A stretch of 64,000 bases of DNA from Leadbettera azotonutricia ZAS-9 (GTDB lineage Bacteria; Spirochaetota; Spirochaetia; Treponematales; Breznakiellaceae): contig NC_015577.1 of NCBI RefSeq assembly GCF_000214355.1, forward strand, positions 3,587,389-3,651,388, written 5' to 3'. The notes beneath the pieces are model-generated. The model searched no databases and was not told the origin of the DNA. It saw only the letters and a list, made by a program, of their open reading frames with translations. This document shows positions 44,276-53,355 of this stretch, piece after piece (positions within the stretch are counted from its first letter, which is position 1; the number at the start of each line of letters is the position of its first letter). Made by a program: the position numbers and the translations under genes.

Positions 44276-45805
44276 ATGAAGAAACGAATTGTATTAATCA
44301 CTGCCCTTGCTTTGGTAATAGGTTCCATGGTATATGCTGCAGGGCAAAAAGGCAGTTCCCAAGCACAGGCGGGAAGCAAGACAACGGAATTGTCAATGTT
44401 TGTAAACTTTTCCTGGTATCCGACCGATTCGTGGACCGGAATTATTCCTGAAGAGATTACTCGAAGAACCGGAGTCCATATTAATGTTACTAGAGCGGTT
44501 GACGGGCAGCAGCTCGGTCTCATGCTTGCATCAGGAGATTTGCCGGATCTGGTTTATACGGATGTCTTGTTGGAACGTCTTGCTGATGAATCTGTCTCCT
44601 ATGCTTATAATAAACTAATTCAGCAGTACACTCCCGATTGGAAAGTTGACAATATGCTTGTTGCCAACGCGCGTCTGCATAATCAGAGTGGGGATAATAA
44701 TTTTTATTTTATAAAGAATAATTTTAATACTCCCCAGGAATTTAAAGAAAAAGCTCACGGCCTTCAATTGGCGACTTTGATCACAAGAGGGGATATACAG
44801 GATGTATTGGGTAATCCTCCTTTGAATACTTTAAATGATTGGTCTAATCTTATGGCCACGGTAAAGGCAAAATACCCCAACCTGATTCCTTTTACATTTG
44901 CCAATTGGGGAACCCAACCATTTAAAATCGCACATGGGGTTCCCGATACTGATTTTGGAGAAGAAAATGGTAAGGCTTTCTATCATATCAACAGCCCCTA
45001 CTACAAAGATTATCTCATCTACATGAATCAGTTTTATAGAAAGGGCTATATGCTTGCTGATAACTATTCTCTCTCGGCTACGGACGCTGAAGCTTTATTC
45101 TACAATGGGCAGACTTTTTCAAAATCCGGTGCGTCTGGCTTTGAACCTTACACCTCCGGGGTACAAGCTCAAAGAGTGGATCCCAAAGCATATTCGAATA
45201 ATGTGTTAATTTTAAGTCCAAGATCAAAATATTACCGTGTGAGTACCGGATGGGCCGGTATAGCTATCACAAAAAAATCCAAAAACCCTGAAGCGGCGAT
45301 TAAATTTATGCAGTTTATGTGGACTATGGAAGGGGCACGATTGGCCAACTGGGGCCGCGAAGGGATTGAATGGACTATGGGATCAAACAATATGCCGGTT
45401 TTCAGTAAAGAATGGAATGACGCCTACGCGGATACTCCGGTATTTGATAAAAAATATAATGGTAATTGGTATTTTTCTGCTGATGCCATTACCGAATTTG
45501 ACGGCCGCGCAGCCGCCTTACCTCCTGAGTACCTGGAATCGTACCAGAAAATGATGCCCTATGCCTACATTTGTCCCTGGTTAGGAGCAGCTATGCCTCA
45601 ATCGGGAAGCGCCGAACGGGATATCTTTAATAAACTCATTGATATGGTGAAAAGCACGGAAACAAAGTGTATTCTAGCGGAGAATGACACGGAATTTAAT
45701 AGATATTACAATGAACTTATGAGCAACGCGAAAACAATAGGGGTTGATAAGCTTGAAGTTTATGTGAATGCCCAATTACCCAAATACCGTGCCATGTATC
45801 AATAA
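44276..45805 (+). CDS. ABC sugar-binding protein, LplA type
   Basis: About 509 residues from the ATG at 44276, which has GGAGG six bases upstream. The signal peptide is KKRIVLITALALVIGSMVYA, cleaved near VYAAG. There is no lipobox cysteine, unusual for this family in spirochetes, where such proteins are mostly lipoproteins, so the product may be free in the periplasm. The body matches the large LplA-type solute-binding proteins for oligosaccharides (GIIPEEITRRTGVHINVTRA, GWAGIAITKKSKNPEAAIKF). It works with the two permeases that follow; an ATPase is not in the cluster and is probably shared. Confidence 0.9.
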   Translation: MKKRIVLITALALVIGSMVYAAGQKGSSQAQAGSKTTELSMFVNFSWYPTDSWTGIIPEEITRRTGVHINVTRAVDGQQLGLMLASGDLPDLVYTDVLLERLADESVSYAYNKLIQQYTPDWKVDNMLVANARLHNQSGDNNFYFIKNNFNTPQEFKEKAHGLQLATLITRGDIQDVLGNPPLNTLNDWSNLMATVKAKYPNLIPFTFANWGTQPFKIAHGVPDTDFGEENGKAFYHINSPYYKDYLIYMNQFYRKGYMLADNYSLSATDAEALFYNGQTFSKSGASGFEPYTSGVQAQRVDPKAYSNNVLILSPRSKYYRVSTGWAGIAITKKSKNPEAAIKFMQFMWTMEGARLANWGREGIEWTMGSNNMPVFSKEWNDAYADTPVFDKKYNGNWYFSADAITEFDGRAAALPPEYLESYQKMMPYAYICPWLGAAMPQSGSAERDIFNKLIDMVKSTETKCILAENDTEFNRYYNELMSNAKTIGVDKLEVYVNAQLPKYRAMYQ

Positions 45806-45819
45806 ATAAAGGTTCGAGC

Positions 45820-46764
45820 ATGAACAACAGTATGAAAAATACTGAAAAACCCTGGTGGAAACGTTTATGGGTCCAGCGGGGCTTGCAGGCTTTTGTCTTT
45901 GTGGGTATCGCGTACCTTTTTGTCTTTAACGTGATACCCATGGTGGGCCTTATCATCGCTTTTAAAAACTATCATATCCAGAACGGCTTGTTAGGGATGT
46001 TTACCGGTGAATGGGTGGGGTTTAAGTATTTTATAGAATTTTTCCATGAATATAATTTCTCGCAAATTTTGCGGAATACCGTGGTCATTAGTTTGTTAAA
46101 GCTTATTTTCGGTTTTCCCGTTCCCATCATTCTTGCAATAGCCCTGAATGAAGTACACAACCGCAAAATAAAACGGGTAATACAGACCGCCAGTTACCTT
46201 CCTTATTTCATTTCATGGGTTATTGTATCGGGGTTTTGCGTCATTTTTTTGAATACCCGTAATGGTGCGATTAATAGCGTACTTGTAGGCCTCGGTATCC
46301 TTGAAAAGCCCGGTAATTTTCTCGGCGGACCCGATTTTTTCTGGACTCTGGCAGTAATTACCGATGTCTGGAAAAGCATGGGCTGGTGGGCTATTTTATT
46401 TCTGGCGGCGATTAGCGGCATAGATCCTACTCTCTACGAAGCGGCCATTGTTGACGGCGCCGGAAGGATGTCAAGGATTTGGAATATTACCATTCCCGCC
46501 ATACTCCCCATAATTACAGTGATGATGATTCTCAATATAGGCGGTCTTTTTAACGGGAACTTTGATCAGAGTTTTCTCCTGGGAAATACCGGTAACAGGG
46601 ATACTTCTGACATTATCGGGACTTATGTATTTCGTGTCGGCCTTAGTGAGGGACGTTTTGATTACGCTACGGCAGTTGGCATGATCCAGTCCTTAATGTC
46701 GGTACTGTTGGTATTTGGGAGCAACAAGCTGTCAAAAAAACTGACAGGCAGCAGCCTTTATTAA
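45820..46764 (+). CDS. sugar ABC permease, LplB type
   Basis: A 314-residue inner-membrane permease with six predicted helices. The start has a cationic N-terminus and VGIAYLFVFNVIPMVGLIIA. The EAA loop for the ATPase reads LYEAAIVDGAGRMSRIWNIT. It is 14 bases after the binding-protein gene. Partner of LplC at 46778. No coupling ATPase is nearby. Confidence 0.92.
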   Translation: MNNSMKNTEKPWWKRLWVQRGLQAFVFVGIAYLFVFNVIPMVGLIIAFKNYHIQNGLLGMFTGEWVGFKYFIEFFHEYNFSQILRNTVVISLLKLIFGFPVPIILAIALNEVHNRKIKRVIQTASYLPYFISWVIVSGFCVIFLNTRNGAINSVLVGLGILEKPGNFLGGPDFFWTLAVITDVWKSMGWWAILFLAAISGIDPTLYEAAIVDGAGRMSRIWNITIPAILPIITVMMILNIGGLFNGNFDQSFLLGNTGNRDTSDIIGTYVFRVGLSEGRFDYATAVGMIQSLMSVLLVFGSNKLSKKLTGSSLY

Positions 46765-46777
46765 GGAAGTATGAATA

Positions 46778-47674
46778 ATGGGAAAAAGAACCATAAGAAA
46801 AACCAGAGAAGACTATATCATTAATTTTGTTATCTATTTATTTCTTGGAATTATATTTTTTGTAACCGCTTATCCTTTTTATCTCTCTATAATACTTTCA
46901 TTTAATGAAGGGATAGATGCCGCCAATGGGGGCATTTACTTTTTTCCCCGGAAATTCACCTTAAGTAACTACCAAGGTTTTCTTACTGATGAGAAATGGA
47001 TTTTGGCTATCGGGGTAACCACTGTCCGTACCCTACTGGGTACCATTGTAACTACCTTGTTTACCTGTGTTGTGGCCTATGGCCTTGCCCAGGAAAACCT
47101 TGTAGGTCGCAAAGTGTATATGACCATAACAATACTCTGCCTGTATTTTTCAGGAGGTCTTATCCCTTATTACATGGTCTTGAGATCTCTTCACCTTATT
47201 AATTCTTTCCTTGTGTACATCGTCCCCTCGGCGTTGAACCTGTTTTACGCTCTGGTGGCAATTTCATTTTTTCAAAACCTTCCCAAAGAATTGCATGAAT
47301 CGGCTCATATTGACGGTGCAGGAGAAATTCCAATTTTTTTCAAAATTATTCTTCCGCTCTCAAAACCTCTCTTAGCAACCATTGCTATTTTTACCGGTGT
47401 GGGGCACTGGAATTCCTGGTTTGATTCGGCATTTTTTGTTCAAAACAAGAATCTCCGTACCCTTGGGTATCTTTTGATGGAAGTAATTAACCGAAGCAAT
47501 TTAAATACCCGGTCTCAAGCATCAATTATGGCCGTAACATCCAATATTGTTCTTACCCCTATGGCCGTACAAGTAACTGCCATGGTAATTGCTGCCTTCC
47601 CCATAATGATCATTTATCCTTTTTTACAAAAATACTTTATCACCGGCCTTACAGTGGGTTCGGTAAAGGGGTAA
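46778..47674 (+). CDS. sugar ABC permease, LplC/YtcP type
   Basis: A 298-residue permease with FVTAYPFYLSIILSFNEGID near the start and the EAA loop ELHESAHIDGAGEIPIFFKI. The C-terminus ends KYFITGLTVGSVKG, the conserved end of this group. It begins 13 bases after LplB and is followed by the response regulator ten bases later, so all are in one operon. Confidence 0.92.
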   Translation: MGKRTIRKTREDYIINFVIYLFLGIIFFVTAYPFYLSIILSFNEGIDAANGGIYFFPRKFTLSNYQGFLTDEKWILAIGVTTVRTLLGTIVTTLFTCVVAYGLAQENLVGRKVYMTITILCLYFSGGLIPYYMVLRSLHLINSFLVYIVPSALNLFYALVAISFFQNLPKELHESAHIDGAGEIPIFFKIILPLSKPLLATIAIFTGVGHWNSWFDSAFFVQNKNLRTLGYLLMEVINRSNLNTRSQASIMAVTSNIVLTPMAVQVTAMVIAAFPIMIIYPFLQKYFITGLTVGSVKG

Positions 47675-47684
47675 ACTAACATCC

Positions 47685-48455
47685 ATGCGGGTATTGATCC
47701 TGGATGATGAATCCAACATTGTGAAGGGACTTTCCTTCATGATCAATAAATTTAATCTGCCACATTGCGAAATATTTCCCATGACTAATCAGGAAGAAGC
47801 TTTGGTGCTATATCAGGAAAAACCGGCGGATATTATCCTGGTTGATATTTCTATGCCTGGTATGTCAGGGCTTCAATTTATAGAAAAGGCGCTGCAAATC
47901 GCCCCTTGCCGCTTTGTCGTTCTTTCAGGCTATAGCGATTTCAATTATGCTCAACAGGCAATACATCTTGGTGTAAAGGAATATTTGATAAAACCTGTGG
48001 ACGAGAATGATCTTAACCGTATACTCTCGGAAGTTTTCAAGGAACTTTACCATATTGCTCCTGAAGACTTTATTGACATTTCATCATTGGCTCAATTTAA
48101 TGATGCCTATAATTCTGAAATAGGCAGACAAAAGTTTTCGAAACACATGCAGGAAATTATTAATTATATCAATGACAATCTCGGAGGTGATGTTTCCATC
48201 ACCAGGCTGGGAGACATTACCGGACTCAACCCTAATTACATCTCTTCCCTCTTTATCAAGGAAATGAATATAGGGCTTCACAAATATGTGGAATCCCTGA
48301 GATTAATGAAGGCCATGCAGATGCTTAAGGAAGACGGGAATGTTACCATGGGCAAGATAGCAACAGCCCTCGGCTATTTCAATGAACGCCAATTTTTCAG
48401 GATGTTCAAAAAATACACCGGTAAAAGCCCGGGAGAGTTCCGCAATTCAGAATAA
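47685..48455 (+). CDS. YesN-type response regulator, AraC family
   Basis: A 256-residue regulator. The receiver has LILDDESNIVKGLSFM and the phospho-Asp in DIILVDISMPGMSGLQF (about residue 54), and KEYLIKPVDENDL as the switch. The C-terminal double helix-turn-helix (ISRLGDITGLNPNYISSLFI with a T for S, then MGKIATALGYFNERQFFRMF) ends KKYTGKSPGEFRNSE. The linker is short: YesN proteins often reach ~500 residues, so this is a compact version. It would bind the 32-nt elements at 42079 and 44182. Confidence 0.9.
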   Translation: MRVLILDDESNIVKGLSFMINKFNLPHCEIFPMTNQEEALVLYQEKPADIILVDISMPGMSGLQFIEKALQIAPCRFVVLSGYSDFNYAQQAIHLGVKEYLIKPVDENDLNRILSEVFKELYHIAPEDFIDISSLAQFNDAYNSEIGRQKFSKHMQEIINYINDNLGGDVSITRLGDITGLNPNYISSLFIKEMNIGLHKYVESLRLMKAMQMLKEDGNVTMGKIATALGYFNERQFFRMFKKYTGKSPGEFRNSE

Positions 48456-48487
48456 ACAGACAAAGAAATACATTTGGTGATAAGGGT

Positions 48488-48726
48488 TTAAGGCGCCTGT
48501 CCGGCAAGCCACTGAAGGGTATTAAGTTGTATAACCCCCTCATGGTTTACGTTGGGCATATACTCGTCCAGGGTAAGCAGGTATTTAGGATGGTTGTCGG
48601 GAATTTTCCGCAAGGCCTCAAGCTCTCAGTTTAGGGTATCAGGGTCAAGAACCGTTGCTTGGTAATAGGCGATCCCTCCCCTCAGATTCGGCATCGCCTT
48701 CGGTGATAAAATCAATTTCCCTAATA
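48488..48726 (-). pseudogene. C-terminal remnant of an archaeal-type ATPase (DUF4143 class)
   Basis: On the minus strand REIDFITEGDAESEG is seen first, then in another frame IAYYQATVLDPDTLN, a TGA, ELEALRKIPDNHPKYLLTLD, EYMPNVNHEGVIQLNTL and QWLAGQAP ending at 48488. This is the end of the AAA-type ATPases with a C-terminal DUF4143 nuclease-like part. The frame change, the internal stop and the lack of the ATPase half make it dead. Confidence 0.75.
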
Positions 48727-48749
48727 GTGAAGTTATAAACGCAGATCAC

Positions 48750-49136
48750 TCATTCTATGATGCTTATTCCTTCTTTTTTGGCCAGCATAAGTAACGGGTG
48801 ATCGAGTGTCAACAAAGTTGCCCCCGTTCTTCGGGCAAGGGATAAATAGAGCATGTCATAAGCGGAATAATCCAATCGTATTGCTTCATTACGGGCTTCT
48901 ATATTGTTTTCCCTTATGGGGATAAATTCGTCAACCAGTCCTTCTGCTATTTCCAGCAGTTCACTGCATTGTTCCCGCTTTATAAAATTTCCCTTGTAGT
49001 ATTTTCTTATAACATTGGCAACTTCGATTCTAAAAAACTCGGAGCTAACTACTTTTTCTGACTTTTCTATCGCTTCACTGAAATCAATTCCTTTTCCTTG
49101 TTGTAAGACAATGGCTATTGCGGCATTGCTATCCAA
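48750..49136 (-). CDS. PIN-domain toxin, VapC/FitB type
   Basis: A 128-residue PIN ribonuclease. Acidic metal ligands: D in LDSNAAIAIV, E in FFRIEVANVI, D in DYSAYDMLYLSLARRTGATL, and the final D in LTLDHPLL. It would cut RNA when freed from its antitoxin. The start is odd: the first strand IVVLDSN needs ATT at 49145 right after an in-frame TAG, while the first standard option is TTG at 49136. The gene overlaps the antitoxin by 22 bases or more, implying translational coupling. Confidence 0.85.
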   Translation of the reverse strand: MDSNAAIAIVLQQGKGIDFSEAIEKSEKVVSSEFFRIEVANVIRKYYKGNFIKREQCSELLEIAEGLVDEFIPIRENNIEARNEAIRLDYSAYDMLYLSLARRTGATLLTLDHPLLMLAKKEGISIIE

Positions 49137-49387
49137 TACAACAATCTATCCCTATCCTCCCGTATTAGTTTTTCCGGATCAGGGAAAGTATCTACATCCT
49201 TTAGATTTAATTTTTTAATTCTATGCAATACAGATTTTCGGCGCAATTTTCTTTCCTGCGTAAGATTTAAAGCATTTTTCAAGAGGACTATCGTTTGCTG
49301 AGAAATGCTCCGGTTTTCAATTTCTGCCATTTGTGAGATTGTTTCATAAAGTTCCTGTGGACAATCCCTTACCTGTAATAATGGCAT
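49115..49387 (-). CDS. ribbon-helix-helix antitoxin of the PIN toxin
   Basis: About 90 residues from the ATG at 49387, which has AAGGAG seven bases upstream. The open frame is longer upstream, but that part is inside the operator. MPLLQVRDCPQELYETISQM, then ENRSISQQTIVLLKNALNL, is a ribbon-helix-helix DNA-binding part. The basic and acidic tail (RIKKLNLKDVDTFPDPEKLI) would wrap the toxin. It overlaps the toxin gene. Confidence 0.75.
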   Translation of the reverse strand: MPLLQVRDCPQELYETISQMAEIENRSISQQTIVLLKNALNLTQERKLRRKSVLHRIKKLNLKDVDTFPDPEKLIREDRDRLLYWIAMPQ

Positions 49388-49404
49388 ATCAAGCTCCTTT
49401 GCCT

Positions 49405-49438
49405 GCATATATTTCAATAATATATGCGTTTTGCATAC
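49405..49438 (-). promoter_or_regulatory. putative operator of the PIN toxin-antitoxin pair
   Basis: GCATATAT (49405-49412), seven bases and ATATATGC (49420-49427) form a perfect inverted repeat. A third partial copy TTGCATAC follows at 49431-49438. They lie 18-51 bases upstream of the antitoxin ATG, as expected for autoregulation. Confidence 0.55.
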
Positions 49439-49550
49439 AATGTCAAGAAAAAAGAGAGTCTGATAGGTACGTAACGGACAAAATGCGCTTTTTTCCCTCT
49501 GTTTTGCAGGTTTGTCCCATTTTTCTACTATATGTATAAGTGATAATTCA

Positions 49551-50684
49551 TCAATAGAAGCTGTTTTTATAAGCCTCGTCAAACATGGCGACTATGTTCT
49601 GAGGGGGTACATTCCCCATAATGTTGTGAACCTGGTTAAAGACAAAGCCGCCGCCCGGTTTGAAGATGGTACTCAATTCTTTTACGTTTTTTCTAACCGT
49701 ATCTTCATCCTTGAAGCCCAGTATATTCTGGGTATTGCAGCCTCCGCCCCAGAAAGTAAGCTTGCCGCCGAATTTCGCTTTCAGCTCTGCAGGGTCCATA
49801 TCGGAGGCGGAAATCTGCACCGGGTTGAGTATGTCCAGTTCTGCCTCAATGAGACCCGGGATCAGGGGCTTTATGCTGCCGCAGCAATGAAGGAACAGTT
49901 TGATATTTGAATTCTCATGAACGATGTGATTAAATTCTTTCATGTAGGGCATGACAAATTGCTCGAAACAGTCGGGCGAAAAGAAAGGCCCCGACTGCAT
50001 TCCCATATCGGCGTTGATTTCGATGCAGCCTATATGCTCACCGCCGTATTTGAGGATGCGGAAAAATTTCTCGATTTGGCTTTTCAGGCGGGCCTTGTTC
50101 TCGGCTATCACCTTGTCGGGGTCGGTAAGCATATCGCAGGCCATTTCGAGGCCTGTAAAAAAGGCGCTGAACTCTCCCATGAGGCAGGTGAATTTGTCAG
50201 TTTCCTGATAGATACGTTCGGCCTCATGGCAGAAATACTCAAGGTTTTCCTCATCAGGATAATCCTTTGCCTGAATCCAGCTGCCGTCAAAAAAGAAGCC
50301 GTCCAGGGGCATACGCATTTTTTCGCTTCCCCTGCGAACCACAAAATAATCACCTTCAATCTCCGGAGTCCACTGTTCAGGAATGAGAAAACGATAGTCA
50401 TCGCGGGCATTCCATTCCTTGAGTTTCTTATACGGGGGGTTGAGGAGCACTGTATCGCAATGGAACTTTTCGAGTATGTCATCGTCCACCCTCGCGAGCA
50501 TCTGCACGGTGTCCGCAAGCTGTATCCTGTCGAGGGATAGGCCCAAATATTTACGAAGATTGTAATAGGCGAATATGGAGATGCCCGTAGAAAAATGAAT
50601 TCCCAAATCAATGGGATAGCGATCCGCTTCCTCATGGTTCAGGGCTTTATAGATTCTTTCACGGCTGGTGAGAGTTTCTTTCAT
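49551..50684 (-). CDS. uroporphyrinogen decarboxylase-like (URO-D fold) methyltransferase
   Basis: A 377-residue URO-D fold protein. SRERIYKALNHEEADRYPID is the start of the MtaA/CmuA-type branch, which moves methyl groups to or from corrinoid or thiol cofactors, rather than HemE. A His-Cys-Cys zinc-like site appears in LFLHCCGSIKPLIPGLIEA, then DILNPVQISASDMDP and GKLTFWGGGCNTQNIL. AAGGAT is the RBS. A dead relative is divergent at 50781-51220. No corrinoid protein is adjacent, so the substrate is open; the neighbouring isomerase suggests a sugar-related use seen in some such clusters. Confidence 0.85.
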   Translation of the reverse strand: MKETLTSRERIYKALNHEEADRYPIDLGIHFSTGISIFAYYNLRKYLGLSLDRIQLADTVQMLARVDDDILEKFHCDTVLLNPPYKKLKEWNARDDYRFLIPEQWTPEIEGDYFVVRRGSEKMRMPLDGFFFDGSWIQAKDYPDEENLEYFCHEAERIYQETDKFTCLMGEFSAFFTGLEMACDMLTDPDKVIAENKARLKSQIEKFFRILKYGGEHIGCIEINADMGMQSGPFFSPDCFEQFVMPYMKEFNHIVHENSNIKLFLHCCGSIKPLIPGLIEAELDILNPVQISASDMDPAELKAKFGGKLTFWGGGCNTQNILGFKDEDTVRKNVKELSTIFKPGGGFVFNQVHNIMGNVPPQNIVAMFDEAYKNSFY

Positions 50685-50752
50685 GGCTTATCCTTAAAGC
50701 AATAAAATAGCACAGCAAATATCAAAAGACAACTGGACTTTTCTCCGGAGAG

Positions 50753-50761
50753 TGGTATAAT
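50753..50761 (+). promoter_or_regulatory. extended -10 promoter of the dead URO-D gene
   Basis: TGGTATAAT, 19 bases before the ATG at 50781, with AGGGGGAG as the RBS. Both signals are intact although the gene is not. Confidence 0.5.
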
Positions 50762-50780
50762 GTATGCTTCAGGGGGAGCC

Positions 50781-51220
50781 ATGAAAGACAGACTCAGTTC
50801 AAAGGAAAGGCTCAAGATAACTATAACCAACGGTATACCCTTTTCGAGGCCTACTGCAAGGCAGTGGAATATTTCGACAGAGACGGCTGGAACGTGGATG
50901 GCTTTTCTGGATATGCTGGTCAACGAAACCGAACTCAACTGCGTGAATCCTTTGGAAGAACCTCCCATGGGGATGTGAATCTGGCGCTGGTGAAGAAGCT
51001 CTACGGCAGCCGCATAGCCCTTATGGGCAACCTCCCCACCACCAGCGTGATGCTTAAGGGGAGCGCGGAAGATGTGGAAAAAGCCGCCCGGAAGGCCATT
51101 GATGACGCCGGCGCCGGAGGTGGGTTTCTCCTTTCCACCGGCGATCAGTGCGGACGGGATACACCGGAGGCAAATATCTTCAAGCTGGTAGAGGTTGCAA
51201 GAACCTACGGAAAGTATTAA
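50781..51220 (+). pseudogene. internally deleted URO-D fold gene
   Basis: The start MKDRLSSKERLKI is kept, then the frame reads unrelated residues, then FLDMLVNETELNCVNPLEEP. A shift leads to DVNLALVKKLYGSRIALMGN, LPTTSVMLKGSAEDVEKAAR and GGGFLLSTGDQCGRDTPEAN in another frame, ending TYGKY at 51220. Most of the barrel is missing. It is a paralogue of the intact gene at 49551-50684 in family only, as the C-termini differ. Confidence 0.85.
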
Positions 51221-51237
51221 ACAGTTGACAGCAATCA

Positions 51238-51246
51238 TGCTATAAT
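51238..51246 (+). promoter_or_regulatory. extended -10 promoter of the sugar isomerase gene
   Basis: TGCTATAAT. GGGGG (51253-51257) before the ATG at 51264 is the RBS, so the leader would be only about ten bases long. Confidence 0.6.
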
Positions 51247-51263
51247 TTTAACGGGGGTATCAA

Positions 51264-52109
51264 ATGTACAAAGGATTTTCGTCGGGTATGCTTGGATTCG
51301 GTGGGCGCAAGATAGAGGAAGATATTCCTCTGGCCGTGAAATACGGCTATGGGGGCATCATCATCGATATAGTGGAGGAATCGAAAAAAGATCCTGCCCA
51401 GTTCAACGATCTTCTTGCAAAAAACAAATTGAAAAACGGCGGTTTCGGCCTGCCGGTCGAATTCCGTCAATCGGAAGAAAAATTCGAAGAAGGCTTAAAA
51501 AAATTCCCGGCCTGCTGCGAATTCGCCCAAAAAACAGGAGCTCTGCGCTGCATCACCTGGCTTAGTCCGGCCAGTGATACTCTCGACTATAAAAGCAATT
51601 TTGAGCTTCACAAGACAAGGCTTGCAAAGGCCGCAAAAATTCTGGAAAATCACGGTATACGCTTCGGCCTGGAATTTGTAGGCCCCCCAAGTTCCCGAAA
51701 AGGAAAAAAATATGAATTCATTCACAATCTGGCAACCCTGGATGAATTGCTTGACGCCATCGGGGCCTCCAATATGGGATACCTTATGGATGTTTATCAT
51801 TGGGATCTGGCAGGCCAGAGTTACAAGGACTTCAAAAAAATCCCGGGCAAGGAATGGGTCGTAATGGCTCACATAAACGATGCGCCCGCCGGTCTTGCGC
51901 CGGAGGATCAGCAGGATTTGGAAAGGGAGCTGCCCGGCGCTACCGGTGTACTCAAAATCGGAGACTTCATGAAAGGCTTGCAGGATTTAAAATATGACGG
52001 CCCCGTTTATGTGGAACCTTTCTACAAGCCATTCAAAACCATGGCCTTCGAGGATGCCCTCAAAATGTCCACTGCAGCAATGGACAAGATTTGGACAAAA
52101 TGGGAATAA
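51264..52109 (+). CDS. sugar phosphate isomerase/epimerase, AP endonuclease-2 fold
   Basis: A 281-residue TIM barrel of the xylose-isomerase-like group. Motifs: GGIIIDIVEESKKDPAQFND, GIRFGLEFVGPPSSRKGKKY with a metal Glu, MGYLMDVYHWDLAGQSYKDF with metal Asp and His, VVMAHINDAPAGLAPEDQQD with His, and GPVYVEPFYKPF with Glu. Four metal ligands are present, so it is likely active as an isomerase or epimerase of a sugar or inositol derivative. A 47-base decayed copy of part of the gene occurs at 53356-53402. Confidence 0.88.
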   Translation: MYKGFSSGMLGFGGRKIEEDIPLAVKYGYGGIIIDIVEESKKDPAQFNDLLAKNKLKNGGFGLPVEFRQSEEKFEEGLKKFPACCEFAQKTGALRCITWLSPASDTLDYKSNFELHKTRLAKAAKILENHGIRFGLEFVGPPSSRKGKKYEFIHNLATLDELLDAIGASNMGYLMDVYHWDLAGQSYKDFKKIPGKEWVVMAHINDAPAGLAPEDQQDLERELPGATGVLKIGDFMKGLQDLKYDGPVYVEPFYKPFKTMAFEDALKMSTAAMDKIWTKWE

Positions 52110-52225
52110 AATTGGAAAAATCTGAATATTGCGATAGTTCGGAGTAAATTCGAATTTTACTATAGGGGGTCCCTTTCCTTGATGAATGCCTTGTAAAAGA
52201 GTATACTAAATCCATACATGTATAT

Positions 52226-52813
52226 CTATGATTTCATGCAACCCCGAATGGTTCCCCGATAATTGCGGGCGTTGCACCCCACGATTTTACTGAAGTATTC
52301 ACTGAATATCTTGTAAGAATTGTAGCCGACTTGTTCTGCAATTTCATAGTGTCTGAGATCCGATTTTTCCAGCAGCTCTTTGGTTTTTTCAATTCGAATA
52401 ATGTGGAGCCATGCATTAAAACCTTTGCCCGTTTTACTTTTAAGAAGCCGGGTAAGGTAACTGGGAGAAATATAAAGTGCAGCAGCTACGTCAGCCAGAG
52501 AAAGATCAGAAGCGCAATTATTAGTGATAAAATTAAGGGCATTCCTTATTTGAGCGCCATATTTTGAATAATCATTGTTCACCATGGAAAAAATCGCATC
52601 TCGAATCATATTAGGCGTATAGACACCGGCAAACAATTCCTTAAGCCGAATATAAAATTCAGTGTTATCGCTAAATACCTGAATAGACCGGGCGATGTCC
52701 AGAAATATCTCCTGAAAAACCAGCTTATCGGGCTTTATGCTGGCAAGCTGCCGGAAAAGAGAATCAATCTCTTCAGAAAGAGTAGAAAAATTGCCACTTC
52801 TAACATTTTGTAC
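52226..52813 (-). pseudogene. N-terminally truncated AraC/YesN-type regulator
   Basis: On the minus strand the C-terminal double helix-turn-helix is intact: DLSLADVAAALYISPSYLTR and HYEIAEQVGYNSYKIFSEYF. The frame is open upstream with a plausible linker (NIVQNVRSGNFSTLSEEIDS, IKPDKLVFQEIFLDIARSIQ) but no receiver or start; it meets an oppositely oriented permease fragment at about 52808. The first ATG gives only a 136-residue DNA-binding piece (52226-52636), which might still be made. The exact break lies between 52805 and 52860. Confidence 0.75.
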
Positions 52814-53303
52814 AATATTACGCTCAAAGGCAAGAAATTTCTGTTCTGGTTGAGAAATACCGCCATAGCTTTGGTATTCATTGTTCTTTTTGGTTTTATT
52901 GTAGGATACCTGATATCACGGTTCAGGTTCAGAGGGCGTAAATTTATTTACACTCTCTTTATGATGGGCATGATGGTTCCTATGCATGCGCTATTGATAC
53001 CTATCTACATATTATTCAGTAAATCAGGACTCACCAACCACTGGTTTACCATTGCTTTCCCCAATGTGGCTTTTGGACTTCCCATGGCAATTTTTCTGAT
53101 AGAAAGCTATATAGGGACCATTCCCAAGAAACTTGAAGAGGCGGCAATAATAGATGGCCCAGGGTTTTCAATGACGATGTTTACGATCATCTTCCCCCGT
53201 ATGATGACAACCATGGTTATAGCGATGTTTCCGGCCATATTGATCTATTTTTTTTTCCAAAAAAATAATCCAAGGGATGATGTCCGGAGCAATTAAAGGC
53301 TGA
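52808..53303 (+). pseudogene. truncated sugar ABC permease (MalG/UgpE type)
   Basis: Begins inside the protein at KFLFWLRNTAIALVF, then GYLISRFRFRGRK, MHALLIPIYILFSKSGLTN and the EAA loop KLEEAAIIDGPGFSMTMFT. About the first 70 residues are missing. Near the end an extra A in a run of seven shifts the frame: the present one ends at 53296, while the next frame gives IIQGMMSGAIKG and TGA at 53301-53303, the normal family ending. Two lesions, so dead. Confidence 0.85.
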
Positions 53304-53355
53304 TGGTTTTGTAGCAGTATTTATAGGGGATTAATAATTTCAATGGAAGTACATC

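Noticed and set aside
51225-51246. TTGACA paired with TATAAT before the isomerase gene
   Set aside because: The spacer is only ten bases, far too short; the extended -10 alone is a better explanation.
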